Notes under the pieces: generated by a model | Told to the model about the DNA's origin: nothing | Database searches by the model: none | Seen by the model: the letters and a program-made list of their open reading frames with translations, nothing else | Source: Muribaculaceae bacterium | GTDB taxonomy: Bacteria; Bacteroidota; Bacteroidia; Bacteroidales; Muribaculaceae | NCBI GenBank assembly: GCA_029061225.1 | Contig: JAIDSM010000142.1 | Coordinates: 1 to 64,000 of the forward strand | Direction of reading: 5' to 3' | DNA: 64,000 nucleotides | Shown: positions 9,281 through 18,010 of the stretch, piece after piece | Position numbering within the stretch: the first letter of the stretch is position 1 | Layout of the letters: each line of letters starts with the position of its first letter | Position numbers and translations under genes: made by a program

Positions 9281-9348
9281 TGTTTTTCATGGTATTAGAT
9301 TTAAGGTTAGAGGATTAGTTGTCGTGAGACAATTACTCCTTTTTTTTA
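9281..9348 (+). ncRNA. Small RNA, repeated family, copy 1
   Basis: About 68 nt. A conserved 5' part (TTTTTCATGGTATTAGAT, then TTAAGGTTA) is followed by a 13-bp hairpin (AGGATTAGTTGTC with GACAATTACTCCT, loop GTGA) and eight T. It has its own promoter. No open frame is plausible. The same 5' part recurs at 22905-22973 and, inverted, at 10144-10219, each with a different hairpin. The T-run ends on the recO stop codon of the opposite strand. The architecture recalls the paralogous sRNA family reported in Bacteroides thetaiotaomicron (FopS); I cannot confirm identity by sequence. Confidence 0.7.
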
Positions 9349-10086
9349 TGTGAATATTTCTTTGATGATTTCCAGTGATTTAAGATTGTCGCATCCGGGG
9401 AAATGCAGTCCATAGTATTTGAGTATCAAAGCTATGAGTTCTGATCTGTCCTTGCCAGAGAATCGGAAATGCTTGGAGTTTGCATAGTTGATCCGGATGA
9501 GTGATGGAAGAAATGCAGAGCGAAGTGCATCTATGTGAAGGTTATTGTTCGGCATGACATTGTAAGGATACACCATGCTTCCCGATTTCATGTCAAATTC
9601 CATTCCGTCGCGGTATTCACTGACATCGGGCTGGATGCCCATCATATAGCTTAGGCTTATCAGGAATGTAATATGGAAATTTGCAGCTTCTATGCGGTTT
9701 TCAGTGGCATCAAATATACTTAAAGAGTTTGCAATGAAATCCCATAAGCGTGGCTCTGAAGGGGCTTCACGAAGGAGTTTATTCAAAAACTCTGAAAGAA
9801 AGAGCACAACCGTGGATTTGAGTGGTTCATAATAGAGAGAACGCCATACTTTAATCGGGAATATAGCTGAAAGGGAGTGCAAATCTTTAGTTGTGGTAAT
9901 ATTTGCCTCGGCTTCGATAATGCTTAGGGGTTGAAGGCGAGCCGATGTCTGCCGGCTGCTTTTGGATGCGCCCGCCGGGGATAGGAATGCCATGCGTCCA
10001 CGCTCACGGGTGTATATGCTCGTGACGTTGTGGCGGTCGCTGTGTTTGACAGTCCCTAATACGATACCCGATATATGTTCTTTCAT
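9346..10086 (-). CDS. recO: DNA repair protein RecO
   Basis: 246 residues. It begins with the OB-fold pattern of RecO (GIVLGTVKHSDRHNVTSIYTRERGR) followed by the helical C-terminal half. RecO loads RecA on SSB-coated DNA together with RecR. The protein is an isolated minus-strand gene. It has no obvious promoter of its own; the only Bacteroides-type promoter upstream drives a small RNA (10144-10219) that ends in a terminator 58 bp before the start codon, so expression may rely on readthrough. Confidence 0.88.
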   Translation of the reverse strand: MKEHISGIVLGTVKHSDRHNVTSIYTRERGRMAFLSPAGASKSSRQTSARLQPLSIIEAEANITTTKDLHSLSAIFPIKVWRSLYYEPLKSTVVLFLSEFLNKLLREAPSEPRLWDFIANSLSIFDATENRIEAANFHITFLISLSYMMGIQPDVSEYRDGMEFDMKSGSMVYPYNVMPNNNLHIDALRSAFLPSLIRINYANSKHFRFSGKDRSELIALILKYYGLHFPGCDNLKSLEIIKEIFT

Positions 10087-10143
10087 TTTGGTGATGGCGT
10101 GTTGTATGTGTTATAGGTTTTCGATTGAGGAGTTGAGTGGACA

Positions 10144-10219
10144 TAAAAAAAAGATCTAACTCTTTTCACAAAGAATTAGACCGAAACCTTAATCTTAATT
10201 TAATACTATGAAAAACACA
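10144..10219 (-). ncRNA. Small RNA, repeated family, copy 3
   Basis: On the minus strand a promoter (TTTGT at 10250-10254, 19-20 bp, TAACTTTG at 10225-10232) precedes the conserved segment TTTTTCATAGTATTAAATT, with AAGGTTT after it. A hairpin follows (plus-strand 10155-10182, 12-bp stem, loop of about three bases) and then nine T. The terminator lies upstream of recO. Like copy 2, the T-run is followed by ATGTCCA, so conservation extends past the terminator. Confidence 0.65.
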
Positions 10220-10356
10220 CTTGCAAAGTTAATGATTTTTTCTGAAACTACAAATTTTTTTAATGAAAATTTCAAAAAAAAGATGTAAAAATCAATTTTC
10301 AATAAACTCTGCCGTTATATACATGTTAAAAATATCATTTTTTACGATATAGGAAT

Positions 10357-11706
10357 ATGAAGAAATATAATATCGCCGTGGCCGGAACGGGCTATGTAGG
10401 CCTCTCGCTCGCCACGCTTCTCGCGCAGCATAACCATGTGACGGCTGTGGATGTCATTCCTGAGAAGGTCGACATGATCAATAAGGGTACATCTCCGATT
10501 CAGGACGAATACATTGAGAAATACCTTGCCGAAAAAGATCTTGACCTGACAGCGACTCTTGACGGAGCTCAGGCATACAGAGACGCGGATTTCGTAGTCA
10601 TTGCCGCTCCCACCAACTATGACCCTGTCACCAACTTTTTTGATACCCACTGCATAGAAGACGTGATCGACCTCGTACTTTCTGTCAATCCAAATGCCGT
10701 GATGGTAATAAAATCCACGATTCCCGTAGGCTACTGCCGGTCGTTGTATCATAAATACTCAAATGCAGGGGCGGAGAAGTTCAATCTCATGTTCTTTCCG
10801 GAGTTCCTTCGCGAATCCAAAGCACTTTACGATAATCTGTATCCCTCACGTATCATAGCGGGTGTGCCTAAGATAATAGAAAACCCGCGATACGCCCATG
10901 AAAACGATGCCATACTCAGAGTGACGGACATAAAGGCTATGGAAGAGGCGGCCCATACGTTTGTGGCCCTGCTGGAGCAGGGTGCGATAAAGAAGGATAT
11001 CCCCGTCTTGTATATGGGCATGAAGGAGGCGGAAGCCGTGAAACTCTTCGCCAATACGTATCTTGCACTTCGCGTAAGCTATTTCAACGAACTCGATACC
11101 TATGCCGAAGTTAAAGGACTCGACTCCAAAGCTATCATCGAGGGTGTCGGTCTTGATCCCCGTATCGGTTCACACTACAATAATCCCTCATTTGGATATG
11201 GTGGCTACTGTCTGCCTAAAGATACAAAACAACTTCTCGCCAACTATGCGGAAGTTCCGCAAAACATGATGTCGGCCATCGTGGAGAGCAACCGTACGCG
11301 CAAGGACTTCATCGCAGACCAAGTGCTTCGTCTCGCGGGCTGGTATGACTACACTACCAACAACCACTTCCCTCATTACTCCAGACACGCAAAACATCAA
11401 ACGTCAAACGTCCAACGTCAAACGCCGGTAATTGGAGTCTATCGTCTGACCATGAAGTCTAATTCAGACAATTTCCGCCAGTCGAGCATTCAGGGAGTCA
11501 TGAAGCGGATCAAGGCCAAAGGCGCCCAGGTAGTAATCTATGAGCCTACACTTGAAGACGGCACCTCCTTCTTCGGAAGCGCCGTCGTAAATGATCTTGA
11601 AAAGTTTAAGGAAATGTCACAGGCCATCATAGCAAACCGCTATGATTCTGTGCTCGACGATGTCGCTGACAAAGTCTATACAAGAGATATCTTCCGCCGC
11701 GATTGA
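10357..11706 (+). CDS. ugd: UDP-glucose/nucleotide-sugar 6-dehydrogenase
   Basis: 449 residues. An N-terminal Rossmann fold ([12 protein letters not shown]) binds NAD; the catalytic cysteine is in [11 protein letters not shown] (about residue 285). It oxidises UDP-glucose to UDP-glucuronate for surface polysaccharide, or a related sugar nucleotide. Between the central helix and the C-terminal domain there is an extra segment of about 25 residues, part of which (about residues 346-357) is encoded by a 7-bp tandem repeat; see 11392-11426. The frame stays open across it and the C-terminal domain ([15 protein letters not shown]) is intact, so the enzyme is probably functional. Confidence 0.9.
   Translation: MKKYNIAVAGTGYVGLSLATLLAQHNHVTAVDVIPEKVDMINKGTSPIQDEYIEKYLAEKDLDLTATLDGAQAYRDADFVVIAAPTNYDPVTNFFDTHCIEDVIDLVLSVNPNAVMVIKSTIPVGYCRSLYHKYSNAGAEKFNLMFFPEFLRESKALYDNLYPSRIIAGVPKIIENPRYAHENDAILRVTDIKAMEEAAHTFVALLEQGAIKKDIPVLYMGMKEAEAVKLFANTYLALRVSYFNELDTYAEVKGLDSKAIIEGVGLDPRIGSHYNNPSFGYGGYCLPKDTKQLLANYAEVPQNMMSAIVESNRTRKDFIADQVLRLAGWYDYTTNNHFPHYSRHAKHQTSNVQRQTPVIGVYRLTMKSNSDNFRQSSIQGVMKRIKAKGAQVVIYEPTLEDGTSFFGSAVVNDLEKFKEMSQAIIANRYDSVLDDVADKVYTRDIFRRD
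11392..11426 (+). repeat. 7-bp tandem array inside ugd coding sequence
   Basis: Five heptads in register: AAACATC, AAACGTC, AAACGTC, CAACGTC, AAACGCC. They are translated in frame within the interdomain linker of the dehydrogenase. The 35-bp length is not a multiple of three, so flanking indels must compensate. Copy-number change here would alter the reading frame. Confidence 0.8.
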
Positions 11707-11713
11707 TGGCGGA

Positions 11714-13369
11714 TCAGGAGTAGAGGAAGCGCTTTATCGAGCGTTTCGGAGTCTTCTCAAATTCATTCGGAATCAGCTGTATCTTGCTGATCTGTTCGTA
11801 AGGAGCCACCAGTCGGTTGAGCTCCTTTCTTGTTTCCTCCATCTTGTCGGTGAGGTCTGTGCTTGCGAGGTCGAACTTATCGAGTGCCGGATAGTCCGGG
11901 TAGACCAGCGCTACAAGTTTGCCGTCGCGTTCGACTACGAGTGATTCAGCTACGAATGGCATGTTGTTGAGCTTAGCCTCAATTTCCTCCGGATAGATGT
12001 TCTGGCCGCTCGCTGAGAGCAGCATGGTCTTGTTGCGGCCTCTAAGGAACAGGGTGCCGTCCGGACTGCGTGTCCCCATATCTCCCGTCTTAAGCCATCC
12101 CTTTTTGTCGAGTACGGCTTCGGTGGCCTCTTTGTTGCGGTAGTAGCCTTTCATGACATTGGTGCCTTTCACGCATACTTCTCCGGGTATGTTCTCAGGA
12201 TCCTCGCTCATTATGATGCTTTCCATTGTGGGAAGCGTGCGTCCTGCGCTGCCCGGAATGAATTCGCGCCAAGGAGTGTAGGAGATAAGCGGACCGCATT
12301 CGGTCATGCCGTAACCTACAGTAAAGGGGAATTTTATTTTATAGAGGAAATCCTCTACTTCATGGTTGAGGGCTGCGCCTCCTACGATCACTTCCTCAAA
12401 CTCGCCTCCGAAAGCCTCGATGAGCTTACGCCGTATCTTGGAGTATACAAAACTGTCGAGAAGGGGCACGGCGAGAGTCCATCTGATAGGACCCTTGGAG
12501 ATCATTGGAAGTATCTGTGTCTTGTAGATCTTCTCTAGAATAAGCGGAACGCATATTATCAGGTTCGGCTTCACCTCGCCGAGAGCCTTAAGCAATATTC
12601 GGGGAGACGGGGTTTTGTCGAGAATGGTCACATGGCTTCCTACAGCCAACGGAGTCAGCATGTCGAATGCACAGGCATATGCATGCGCCAGCGGCAGGAA
12701 GTTGAGAGCGCGGCTCGATCGGTAATGAAGTTTGCTTTCAATGCCGAAGCATACGTTGCCTGCCAGATTCTCTCCTGTCAGCATCACTCCCTTTGAGAAT
12801 CCGGTAGTGCCTGATGTGTAATTGATCTCTGCCAGTTCGGAGTTGTCGCGGTCGGCGTATTTGACATCGGCGGGACCGAATCCATCCGGATGCGCGCGGT
12901 TGAAGCGTCGTCTTGTCAGCCGGAAATGCCGTTTGATTTCCGCTCCGTCGGCCTCATAGAGCACATTATGCCCTTTAAGTGAGAACACAGCCTTGACTTT
13001 AGTAAGCGAGTCGGGATCCATATGCTCCCATATGGATTCCTGCACTATAAGCACAGAGGCTCCGCTATGGGTCACGATATGGCTTATGTCGATTGGATTG
13101 AATTCGGACAATATAGGAACTACCACAGCCCCGTATGTGACTACTCCCATATAGATCTGCACCCAGTCGGAGCAGTCTTTGCCGCAGAGTGCGATCTTGT
13201 CGCCGGGCTTAATGCCGATTGATCGGTAGAACGTATGGGCGAGACCGATATTGAATGCCAGTTGGCCATAGGTTATGGTGTCTCCTTTAGTGTAGTCGGT
13301 GAGTGCCGGAAGATCCCAGTTTTCGGCGAAGCTTTTTTCGTAGATTTTTATGAAGTTGAGTATTTCCAT
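11714..13369 (-). CDS. AMP-forming long-chain acyl-CoA ligase
   Basis: 551 residues of the ANL superfamily. The phosphate-binding loop is YTSGTTGFSKG, followed by GYGMTECGPL and the KTGDMG hinge region; the C-terminal domain carries GQNIYPEEIEAKL. These enzymes adenylate a carboxylate and ligate it to CoA; the long-chain fatty acid assignment rests on overall likeness to FadD15-type proteins of Bacteroidetes. Tail-to-tail with ugd (7 bp). Upstream is the HIT gene, separated by a terminator at 13406-13437. Confidence 0.88.
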   Translation of the reverse strand: MEILNFIKIYEKSFAENWDLPALTDYTKGDTITYGQLAFNIGLAHTFYRSIGIKPGDKIALCGKDCSDWVQIYMGVVTYGAVVVPILSEFNPIDISHIVTHSGASVLIVQESIWEHMDPDSLTKVKAVFSLKGHNVLYEADGAEIKRHFRLTRRRFNRAHPDGFGPADVKYADRDNSELAEINYTSGTTGFSKGVMLTGENLAGNVCFGIESKLHYRSSRALNFLPLAHAYACAFDMLTPLAVGSHVTILDKTPSPRILLKALGEVKPNLIICVPLILEKIYKTQILPMISKGPIRWTLAVPLLDSFVYSKIRRKLIEAFGGEFEEVIVGGAALNHEVEDFLYKIKFPFTVGYGMTECGPLISYTPWREFIPGSAGRTLPTMESIIMSEDPENIPGEVCVKGTNVMKGYYRNKEATEAVLDKKGWLKTGDMGTRSPDGTLFLRGRNKTMLLSASGQNIYPEEIEAKLNNMPFVAESLVVERDGKLVALVYPDYPALDKFDLASTDLTDKMEETRKELNRLVAPYEQISKIQLIPNEFEKTPKRSIKRFLYS

Positions 13370-13405
13370 ATAGTGGTATTAATAGGTCGTTTAACTACTA
13401 TAACG

Positions 13406-13437
13406 AAAAAAGGCACCCTATTGCTTAGGATGCCTTT
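13406..13437 (-). terminator. Terminator of greA-HIT transcript
   Basis: On the minus strand AAAGGCATCCTAA pairs with TAGGGTGCCTTTTTT with one mismatch across a four-base loop, leading into a T-run. It separates the HIT gene from the acyl-CoA ligase. Confidence 0.8.
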
Positions 13438-13492
13438 GAAAATATATGATATTTGATATGAATTGCTTCTCTGATGAGGCTTTATTTATGGC

Positions 13493-13885
13493 TTATTCGA
13501 AATGCTCAGCTATGGCCGCTGCAATATGCTCCATTTCAGCAGGATCAGGGTTTTCGATTTTCTTGCGAAAATCCATGTCGCCTTCCGTCTTCAACGGAAT
13601 CAGATGGATATGGGCGTGAGGTACTTCAAGACCCAATACAGCCTGGCCTACCTTCTTACAGGGAATTGCAGCCTTAATGGCTTTTGCGACTCTCTTTGCA
13701 AATACCTGAAGGCCGGCGAGGGTATCATCGTCAAGGTCGAAGATGTAGTCAGTCTCCTGTTTGGGTATCACAAGCGTGTGTCCCCATTGTATGGGGTTGA
13801 TGTCGAGGAAGGCATAAAAGCGGTCATCTTCGGCTATCTTGTAAGAGGGTATCTCCCCGGCAGCGATTTTTGAGAAGATGGTCAT
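13493..13885 (-). CDS. HIT family nucleotide hydrolase
   Basis: 130 residues with the histidine triad HAHIHL at 90-95, preceded by the conserved GHTLVIPK strand. HIT proteins of this type hydrolyse nucleoside phosphoramidates or dinucleotide polyphosphates. Its start is 2 bp from the greA stop, so the two form one operon, an arrangement seen widely in Bacteroidetes. Confidence 0.92.
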   Translation of the reverse strand: MTIFSKIAAGEIPSYKIAEDDRFYAFLDINPIQWGHTLVIPKQETDYIFDLDDDTLAGLQVFAKRVAKAIKAAIPCKKVGQAVLGLEVPHAHIHLIPLKTEGDMDFRKKIENPDPAEMEHIAAAIAEHFE

Positions 13886-13887
13886 GG

Positions 13888-14352
13888 TCAGAGTTCGATA
13901 TTGAGGATTTCAAATTCAAGCACGCCTACAGGAGCCTCTACCTTGACGGTATCGCCTACCTTATGTCCCATAAGGGCCTTGGCGATTGGAGTGGAAGACG
14001 CGATTTTCTTCTCGGCGAGATTGGCTTCGTTCTCGGAGACTATGGTGTAGGTCATCTGCATTCCGTTTTTGGTGTTCTTGATAGTCACCTTGTTGAGCAG
14101 TCCTACTTCATCGGTAGTGATCTTGCTGTCGTCTATGATGCGGGAAGATGCGATGAGTTCCTTGATCTTTGCGATCTTCATCTCGAGCATACCCTGTGCC
14201 TCCTTCGCTGCGTCATATTCGGCGTTTTCAGAGAGGTCTCCTTTGTCGCGTGCTTCCGCTATCGCGTTTTTGATGGCCGGACGCTGTGCCTCAAGTTCGG
14301 CAAGCTCCGCCATCTTCTTGTCATATCCTTCTTTTGTGAGGTAAGTAGCCAT
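13888..14352 (-). CDS. greA: Transcription elongation factor GreA
   Basis: 154 residues. The N-terminal coiled coil carries the acidic tip DLSENAEYDAAKE and the C-terminal FKBP-like domain includes SPIAKALMGHKVGD-type sequence (here SSTPIAKALMGHKVGD). GreA stimulates RNA cleavage in backtracked RNA polymerase. It is transcribed from the promoter at 14487-14518 with the HIT gene downstream. Confidence 0.95.
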   Translation of the reverse strand: MATYLTKEGYDKKMAELAELEAQRPAIKNAIAEARDKGDLSENAEYDAAKEAQGMLEMKIAKIKELIASSRIIDDSKITTDEVGLLNKVTIKNTKNGMQMTYTIVSENEANLAEKKIASSTPIAKALMGHKVGDTVKVEAPVGVLEFEILNIEL

Positions 14353-14486
14353 TTTTGTAAAGTATTCCGGACATTAGTCCGAGTGATTTGATGTAATGTT
14401 GTTGGTTTTCTCAAGGGGTTAAAAAAGATGAGTCCGCTTTATCGGCTTCTTAAGCCTCTAAAAAGGACCCTTCCTCATTTGGAGTA

Positions 14487-14518
14487 CAAAATTAGTAAAA
14501 AAAAGTGAGTTACGCAAA
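14487..14518 (-). promoter_or_regulatory. Bacteroides-type promoter of greA
   Basis: On the minus strand TTTGC (14514-14518), 19 bp, TAATTTTG (14487-14494). The leader is about 130 nt. The rest of the 324-bp gap 14353-14676 holds the gyrB terminator and nothing else I can identify. Confidence 0.75.
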
Positions 14519-14614
14519 TTTCTTTCCTAACCTTTTGTTAAAAATATTGCCTATATGCACGACAGCATGTTAAAAATAGTTTCCGGATGGCGTTATGTCG
14601 TTGTTTATGTCTGA

Positions 14615-14647
14615 AATAAAGCAGGCCGACTCCAAAGAGTCGGCCTG
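14615..14647 (-). terminator. Terminator of gyrB
   Basis: A perfect 11-bp stem (CAGGCCGACTC with GAGTCGGCCTG, loop of four) at 14622-14647, followed on the minus strand by a T-rich run. It lies 30 bp after the gyrB stop. Confidence 0.85.
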
Positions 14648-14676
14648 AATGTTTATGACGCAGGTGATGTATATGA

Positions 14677-16647
14677 TTATGTGTCGATGTTGGCATAGGT
14701 AGCGTGCTCCTCGATAAACTCCCGTCGTGGAGCCACTTCCTCGCCCATGAGGACGGCGAATGTGTGGTCGGCGCTTGCTGCGTCTGTCAGAGTGACTCGC
14801 TTGAGCATACGGTTTTCGGGATCCATGGTGGTTTCCCAAAGCTGCTCTGGATTCATTTCTCCAAGACCTTTGTAGCGTTGGAGAACGAACTTATTGCGGT
14901 CGCCTCCGCAATGTGTATCGACGAACTTTTGCACTTGCTGGTCGGTCCATGCGTATTCGAACACGTTTTTCTTACCTTTCAACGTACATTTGTATAGGGG
15001 TGGAGTCGCGATGTAGAGGTATCCGTTGTCGATGATTGGACGTATACGCCGGAAGAAGAAGGTCATCAGCAGGGTAGCGATATGTGCGCCGTCGACGTCG
15101 GCATCGGTCATGATGATGATCTTATGATAGCGAAGTTTAGATACGTTTGGCTCCTTTGAGTCTTCTTCCGTTCCTATGGTCACGCCAAGAGCCTTGAACA
15201 TATTGACGATCTCTTCGGATTCAAACACCTTGTGCTCCATAGCCTTCTCCACGTTAAGGATCTTGCCTCGGAGAGGCAGGATAGCCTGGTAGTTGGGGTT
15301 ACGGCCCTGCTTGGCGCTTCCGCCTGCCGAGTCGCCCTCGACGAGGAATATCTCGCACTCGGCCGCGTCGCGGCTCTTGCAGTCCGCGAGTTTTCCGGGC
15401 AAGCCGGCTCCGGCCAGCGGAGTCTTGCGCTGTACTTTCATTCTTGCGTTGTAGGCAGCCTGGCGGGCTGTCGCTGCAAGCACGACCTTGTCGACAATTG
15501 CGCGGGCCTGCTTGGGATGCTCCTCAAGATAGTTTCTGAGAGCCTCGCTGACGGCGGTCTGCACTACACCCATCACATCGTTGTTGCCGAGTTTGGTCTT
15601 TGTCTGACCCTCGAACTGTGGCTCAGCCACCTTCACAGACACGACTGCTGTAAGGCCGTCGCGGAAGTCTTCTTTTGAAAGCTCAATCTTAGCTTTGTTG
15701 AGCTTGTCAAGAAGATTGTTGTCATCGGCATATTTCTTCAGGGTAGAGGTCAATCCTCGGCGGAAACCTGTCAGGTGTGTACCGCCTTCGATAGTGTTGA
15801 TGTTGTTGACGTATGAGTATATATTCTCGTTGAACGACGTGTTGTATGTCATAGCGACTTCCACGGGAACTCCGTTACGCTCGGTCTTGAGATCGATTAT
15901 GTCTTCGATTAGAGGTTCTTTTCCCTGATCTATATAGCGGACGAATTCCTTAAGTCCTTCGTCGCTGTGGAAGCGATCGCTGCGCGGATTGCCGTTTTCG
16001 TCACGGAATCTCTCGTCGGTCAGCGTCAGCGTGATGCCTGCATTTAGGTAAGCAAGGTCGCGCAGACGGTTCGCGAGTGTCTCGTAGTCGTAGATTGTCT
16101 CCGTGAAGATGCTTGCGTCGGGATGGAAGATGATCGTGGTGCCTGTGTGGTCGGTCTCTCCGATCACCTGTAGGTCGCAAGTCGGCTTGCCATATGCGTA
16201 TTCCTGCATGTGCACCTTGCCGTCGCGGTGAATCTCAGCGCGGAGATAGTCCGAGAGTGCGTTGACGCAGCTGACGCCTACGCCGTGAAGACCGCCGGAT
16301 ACCTTATATGAGCCTTTGTCAAACTTTCCGCCTGCGTGGAGCACTGTGAGCACTACTTCCAGCGCTGGCTTATGCATCTTCTCATGCATGTCTACGGGGA
16401 TACCTCGTCCGTTGTCGTCGACGCGGATGGAATTGTCTTCGAGGATAGTCACCTTGATGTCTGAGGCGAAGCCGGCAAGGGCTTCGTCGATAGAGTTATC
16501 CACTACTTCGTAGACGAGGTGGTGGAGGCCGCGGCCCGATATGTCTCCGATATACATCGCAGGGCGCTTGCGTACGGCCTCAAGGCCTTCGAGCACCTGG
16601 ATGTTGTCTGCCGCGTATTCTTTCTTCTGTATTTCTTCCTGTTCCAT
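14677..16647 (-). CDS. gyrB: DNA gyrase subunit B
   Basis: 656 residues. The GHKL ATPase domain shows EVVDNSIDEA, DNGRGIPV and GGLHGVG; the Toprim domain shows EGDSAGGSAKQGRN and DADVDGAHI; the C-terminus has QRYKGLGEMNPEQLWETTM. Together with GyrA it introduces negative supercoils. The clean GyrB-type Toprim without the long insertion of enterobacterial GyrB and the short form suit Bacteroidetes; ParE is the alternative, but the gyrase-type motifs make GyrB more likely. Downstream of adk by 66 bp. Confidence 0.93.
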   Translation of the reverse strand: MEQEEIQKKEYAADNIQVLEGLEAVRKRPAMYIGDISGRGLHHLVYEVVDNSIDEALAGFASDIKVTILEDNSIRVDDNGRGIPVDMHEKMHKPALEVVLTVLHAGGKFDKGSYKVSGGLHGVGVSCVNALSDYLRAEIHRDGKVHMQEYAYGKPTCDLQVIGETDHTGTTIIFHPDASIFTETIYDYETLANRLRDLAYLNAGITLTLTDERFRDENGNPRSDRFHSDEGLKEFVRYIDQGKEPLIEDIIDLKTERNGVPVEVAMTYNTSFNENIYSYVNNINTIEGGTHLTGFRRGLTSTLKKYADDNNLLDKLNKAKIELSKEDFRDGLTAVVSVKVAEPQFEGQTKTKLGNNDVMGVVQTAVSEALRNYLEEHPKQARAIVDKVVLAATARQAAYNARMKVQRKTPLAGAGLPGKLADCKSRDAAECEIFLVEGDSAGGSAKQGRNPNYQAILPLRGKILNVEKAMEHKVFESEEIVNMFKALGVTIGTEEDSKEPNVSKLRYHKIIIMTDADVDGAHIATLLMTFFFRRIRPIIDNGYLYIATPPLYKCTLKGKKNVFEYAWTDQQVQKFVDTHCGGDRNKFVLQRYKGLGEMNPEQLWETTMDPENRMLKRVTLTDAASADHTFAVLMGEEVAPRREFIEEHATYANIDT

Positions 16648-16713
16648 TGGCTATGTTTATTCTGTCATGCCGGCTTGGCGACCGTTGGTAAGCAAGACAG
16701 GTGGATTGTGGAT

Positions 16714-17286
16714 TTATTTTGCCTCTATGGCTTTTGCGATGGAGGCGAAGATGGAGTCGACGTCGCCGAGGCCGTCTATCTGCATATAGGAACCCTTGTC
16801 TTGATAGTGTTCCTTAAGGGGTTCGGTCTGGTCATGATAGACCTTCAGGCGGTTGAGTATCGTATCGATGTTGTCATCGGCGCGACCTGTCTCCTTGCCG
16901 CGTTTGATCATGCGGGCTACCAGTTCCTCTTCGGGTACCTCCAGACCGATGACTCCGCTGAGCTCCGTGGCTTGCTCAGCGAGAAGTTTCTCAAGCTCTA
17001 TGGCCTGCGGTATGGTACGGGGAAATCCATCGAATATCACACCTTTGCTGTCTTTTGGAAGAGACTTGAGCTCCTGACGCAGGATGTCGATCATGAGGTC
17101 GTCGGGGATGAGATGTCCTTTGCTGATGTAGGAGTCGGCTATTTTGCCGAGTTCTGTGCCATCCTTTATCTGCTTGCGGAGCACTTCTCCCGTAGATATG
17201 TGGTGAAGTCCGTAACGGTCGATTATTTTCTCGCTCTGGGTACCCTTACCGCTGCCGGGGGCACCGAATAATACCAGATTCAACAT
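16714..17286 (-). CDS. adk: Adenylate kinase
   Basis: 190 residues. The P-loop GAPGSGKGT is at 8-16, followed by STGEVLR and FDGFPRT, the AMP-binding elements. The LID is the short form without zinc cysteines, as usual for Bacteroidetes enzymes. Catalyses ATP + AMP to 2 ADP. Lies 32 bp after hpt and shares its promoter. Confidence 0.96.
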   Translation of the reverse strand: MLNLVLFGAPGSGKGTQSEKIIDRYGLHHISTGEVLRKQIKDGTELGKIADSYISKGHLIPDDLMIDILRQELKSLPKDSKGVIFDGFPRTIPQAIELEKLLAEQATELSGVIGLEVPEEELVARMIKRGKETGRADDNIDTILNRLKVYHDQTEPLKEHYQDKGSYMQIDGLGDVDSIFASIAKAIEAK

Positions 17287-17318
17287 GTTTCGTTGGTTTA
17301 GTTTAGGGGGGTTAACAG

Positions 17319-17882
17319 TCAGTCTTCCTTAATGACGTAGATATCCGGCATGTTGCGTGCTTTTCCGTCAAGGTCAAGACCGTATCCTATGATGAATTTC
17401 GGTGGAATCGTGAAGGCGACATAGTCAGGCGTGAAGCCGGTCTGGCTGCTGACAGGTTTATAAAGGAGCGTGGCGAACTTCACGGAAGATGGATTCTTCT
17501 TCTTTAGGTCTTCAATCATTCTGCATGCAGTGAGTCCTGTGTCCACGATATCCTCGATTATGATGACGTCACGCCCCTCGATATCGTCTGTAAGGCCGAT
17601 GATCTGCTTTACCGTGCCTGTCGAGGATGTGCCTTCATATGACTTATATCTGATGAAGGATATCTTTGAATCGTTGAGACCTGTCGCGCGCATAAGGTCG
17701 GAGGCGAATACGAACGCTCCGGTCAGCACGCAAAGGAAAATCGGTGCCTTTCCTTCATAGTCCTTTGCGATTTCCGTGGCTACGCGCTCCACCTGCTCTG
17801 CGATCTGTTCGCGGGTCAGATAGGGCACGAAAGTAAGTCCGTCTACTATTACTTGCTTCTCTTTTTGCATCTCTTTTTGCAT
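17319..17882 (-). CDS. hpt: Hypoxanthine phosphoribosyltransferase
   Basis: 187 residues from ATG 17882. The PRPP-binding loop is IIIEDIVDTGLT and the purine-side motif PPKFIIGYGLD lies near the C-terminus. It salvages hypoxanthine and guanine. The open frame extends further upstream to 18005, but that part crosses the promoter at 17898-17929 and has no similarity to the family. A 12-bp direct duplication (ATGCAAAAAGAG twice, 17859-17882) gives two in-frame ATG codons, 17882 and 17870; with the promoter where it is, the leader would be about 10 or 22 nt. Confidence 0.9.
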   Translation of the reverse strand: MQKEMQKEKQVIVDGLTFVPYLTREQIAEQVERVATEIAKDYEGKAPIFLCVLTGAFVFASDLMRATGLNDSKISFIRYKSYEGTSSTGTVKQIIGLTDDIEGRDVIIIEDIVDTGLTACRMIEDLKKKNPSSVKFATLLYKPVSSQTGFTPDYVAFTIPPKFIIGYGLDLDGKARNMPDIYVIKED

Positions 17883-17897
17883 ATGACAATATTTCTG

Positions 17898-17929
17898 CAA
17901 ATTTACGAAAAAAATCTGAGAATAGCAAA
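17898..17929 (-). promoter_or_regulatory. Bacteroides-type promoter of hpt-adk
   Basis: Minus strand TTTGC (17925-17929), 19 bp, TAAATTTG (17898-17905). An almost ideal match to the -33/-7 consensus; it decides the start of hpt. Confidence 0.85.
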
Positions 17930-18010
17930 TAAAGTTTCCTGAATCGGAATTTAATATGTATGATTCCTGTATTATCTGAGACAATCGGCTACCGCAGTGC
18001 TGCAAAGGCC

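Noticed and set aside
14622..14647. Palindrome after gyrB as a regulatory operator
   Set aside because: It is a perfect stem with four-base loop and a T-rich tail 30 bp after the stop, the normal form of a terminator.
16519..17271. A 250-codon open frame on the plus strand opposite gyrB and adk
   Set aside because: It is antisense to two highly conserved genes whose motifs are complete; the translation has no family likeness and no promoter.
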